In this document: piece by piece, positions 14,669 to 14,865 of the stretch
How the letters are laid out: each line of letters begins with the position of its first letter
Numbering within the stretch: position 1 is the stretch's first letter
Translations under genes and position numbers: made by a program
DNA from: Acidicaldus organivorans
GTDB lineage: Bacteria > Pseudomonadota > Alphaproteobacteria > Acetobacterales > Acetobacteraceae
Direction: 5' to 3'
NCBI GenBank assembly: GCA_000759655.1
Contig: KN173898.1
Location: forward strand, 2,055 to 16,919
Length of the DNA: 14,865 nt
The notes under the pieces: model-generated
Told to the model about the DNA's origin: nothing
The model's input: the letters and a program-made list of their open reading frames with translations, nothing else
The model's database searches: none

Positions 14669-14865
14669 GCGGCGGCCTCCTCGAGGAGGGGGACGAGCCG
14701 CGCCTCTTCGGCGAGATCGGCCTGAACCAGCGCCGCCTTGGCCCCGCGCCCTTCGATCGCCTCGGCCAGCGTTTCCGCCTCGGCGCGGCTTTCCCGGAAA
14801 TGGATGGCAACATCGAACCCGGCCTCGGCGAGCGCAAGCGCGATCGCCCGGCCGATGCGCCGCGC

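Larger units (their letters stand above)
13901..14865 (-). pseudogene. SDR oxidoreductase (pteridine reductase/FolM-like), split by an internal duplication; 5' end outside the window
   Basis: The encoded protein is a short-chain dehydrogenase/reductase. It starts within the window at the cofactor-binding stretch ARRIGRAIALALAEAGFDVA (the end of a TGxARRIG motif typical of PTR1/FolM-type reductases), then ADLAEEARL, VNNASLFERDEW, the active-site YTLSK, GPGPTLPSPRQS and the C-terminal GQMIALDGGQHL. Inside it, 245 extra bases (one inverted and one direct extra copy of the gene's own sequence) shift the frame. The N-terminal frame leaves the family right after LAQGFAKALPAAK and stops at about 14251, while the C-terminal frame runs from the 14423 region to 13901. 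Removing 245 bases restores one frame. A NADPH-dependent reduction of a pterin or related carbonyl is the family expectation; as sequenced the product should be inactive. It converges with the deaminase gene. Confidence 0.85.

Noticed and set aside
13937-14725. A plus-strand open frame over the SDR gene containing VNLRVPFVLAQGFA-like sequence.
   Set aside because: The SDR-like residues come from the inverted copy at 14416-14512; the rest is antisense noise. It is not a separate gene.

Overview
The window is high-GC, densely coding DNA from what looks like an alphaproteobacterium, most likely of the Rhodospirillales/Acetobacteraceae type. That placement is an inference. It rests on alphaproteobacterial-style RecA, an HpnR hopanoid methylase, acoABC, a liv-type ABC operon and a FolM/pteridine-reductase-like SDR, with very strong G/C preference at third codon positions. 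No tRNA, rRNA, IS element or CRISPR array was seen, and no gene-free stretch exceeds 300 bases; the longest is 2922-3194, which carries regulatory signals.

Layout from left to right. Positions 1-56 hold the first codons of a minus-strand gene that leaves the window. It diverges from hpnR (187-1683, +), which encodes a cobalamin-binding radical SAM hopanoid C-3 methylase. Two small heat shock protein genes follow on the minus strand (2451-2921, then 1834-2307). The upstream one has a sigma-32-like promoter and a 5' leader ending in a hairpin with the ROSE RNA-thermometer signature (UUGCU facing AGGAG). A plus-strand run of five genes (3195-8039) encodes a complete branched-chain amino acid-type ABC importer: binding protein, two permeases and two ATPases. 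About 100 bases further on, acoA-acoB-acoC (8145-11304) encode the E1 alpha, E1 beta and E2 parts of an acetoin dehydrogenase-type complex. A putative glycosyltransferase (11387-12355), recA (12385-13413) and a cytidine deaminase-like gene overlapping the recA stop (13406-13873) complete the plus strand. A minus-strand SDR oxidoreductase gene (13901-14865, start outside the window) converges on them.

The most unusual content is structural. Two genes contain local duplications of their own sequence joined at short natural repeats. In livF there is a 105-base tandem duplication at 92% identity and a 114-base insertion made of an inverted copy of downstream livF sequence followed by a repeated 40-base segment. 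Both are multiples of three, so the frame stays open and the protein grows from an expected 238 to 311 residues, with two ABC signature motifs. In the SDR gene a 245-base insertion has the same logic (copy, inverted copy, copy; all copies identical) and breaks the frame. Both inverted events can be explained by two template switches at short inverted repeats. They are either genuine fold-back/template-switch rearrangements or library/assembly chimeras. Raw reads across the junctions would decide.

Functionally, the importer and the aco genes may form a carbon-uptake and catabolism block, with E3 (dihydrolipoamide dehydrogenase) supplied from elsewhere. HpnR (membrane 3-methylhopanoids) and the heat-regulated Hsp20 pair suggest a cell equipped for membrane and protein stress.
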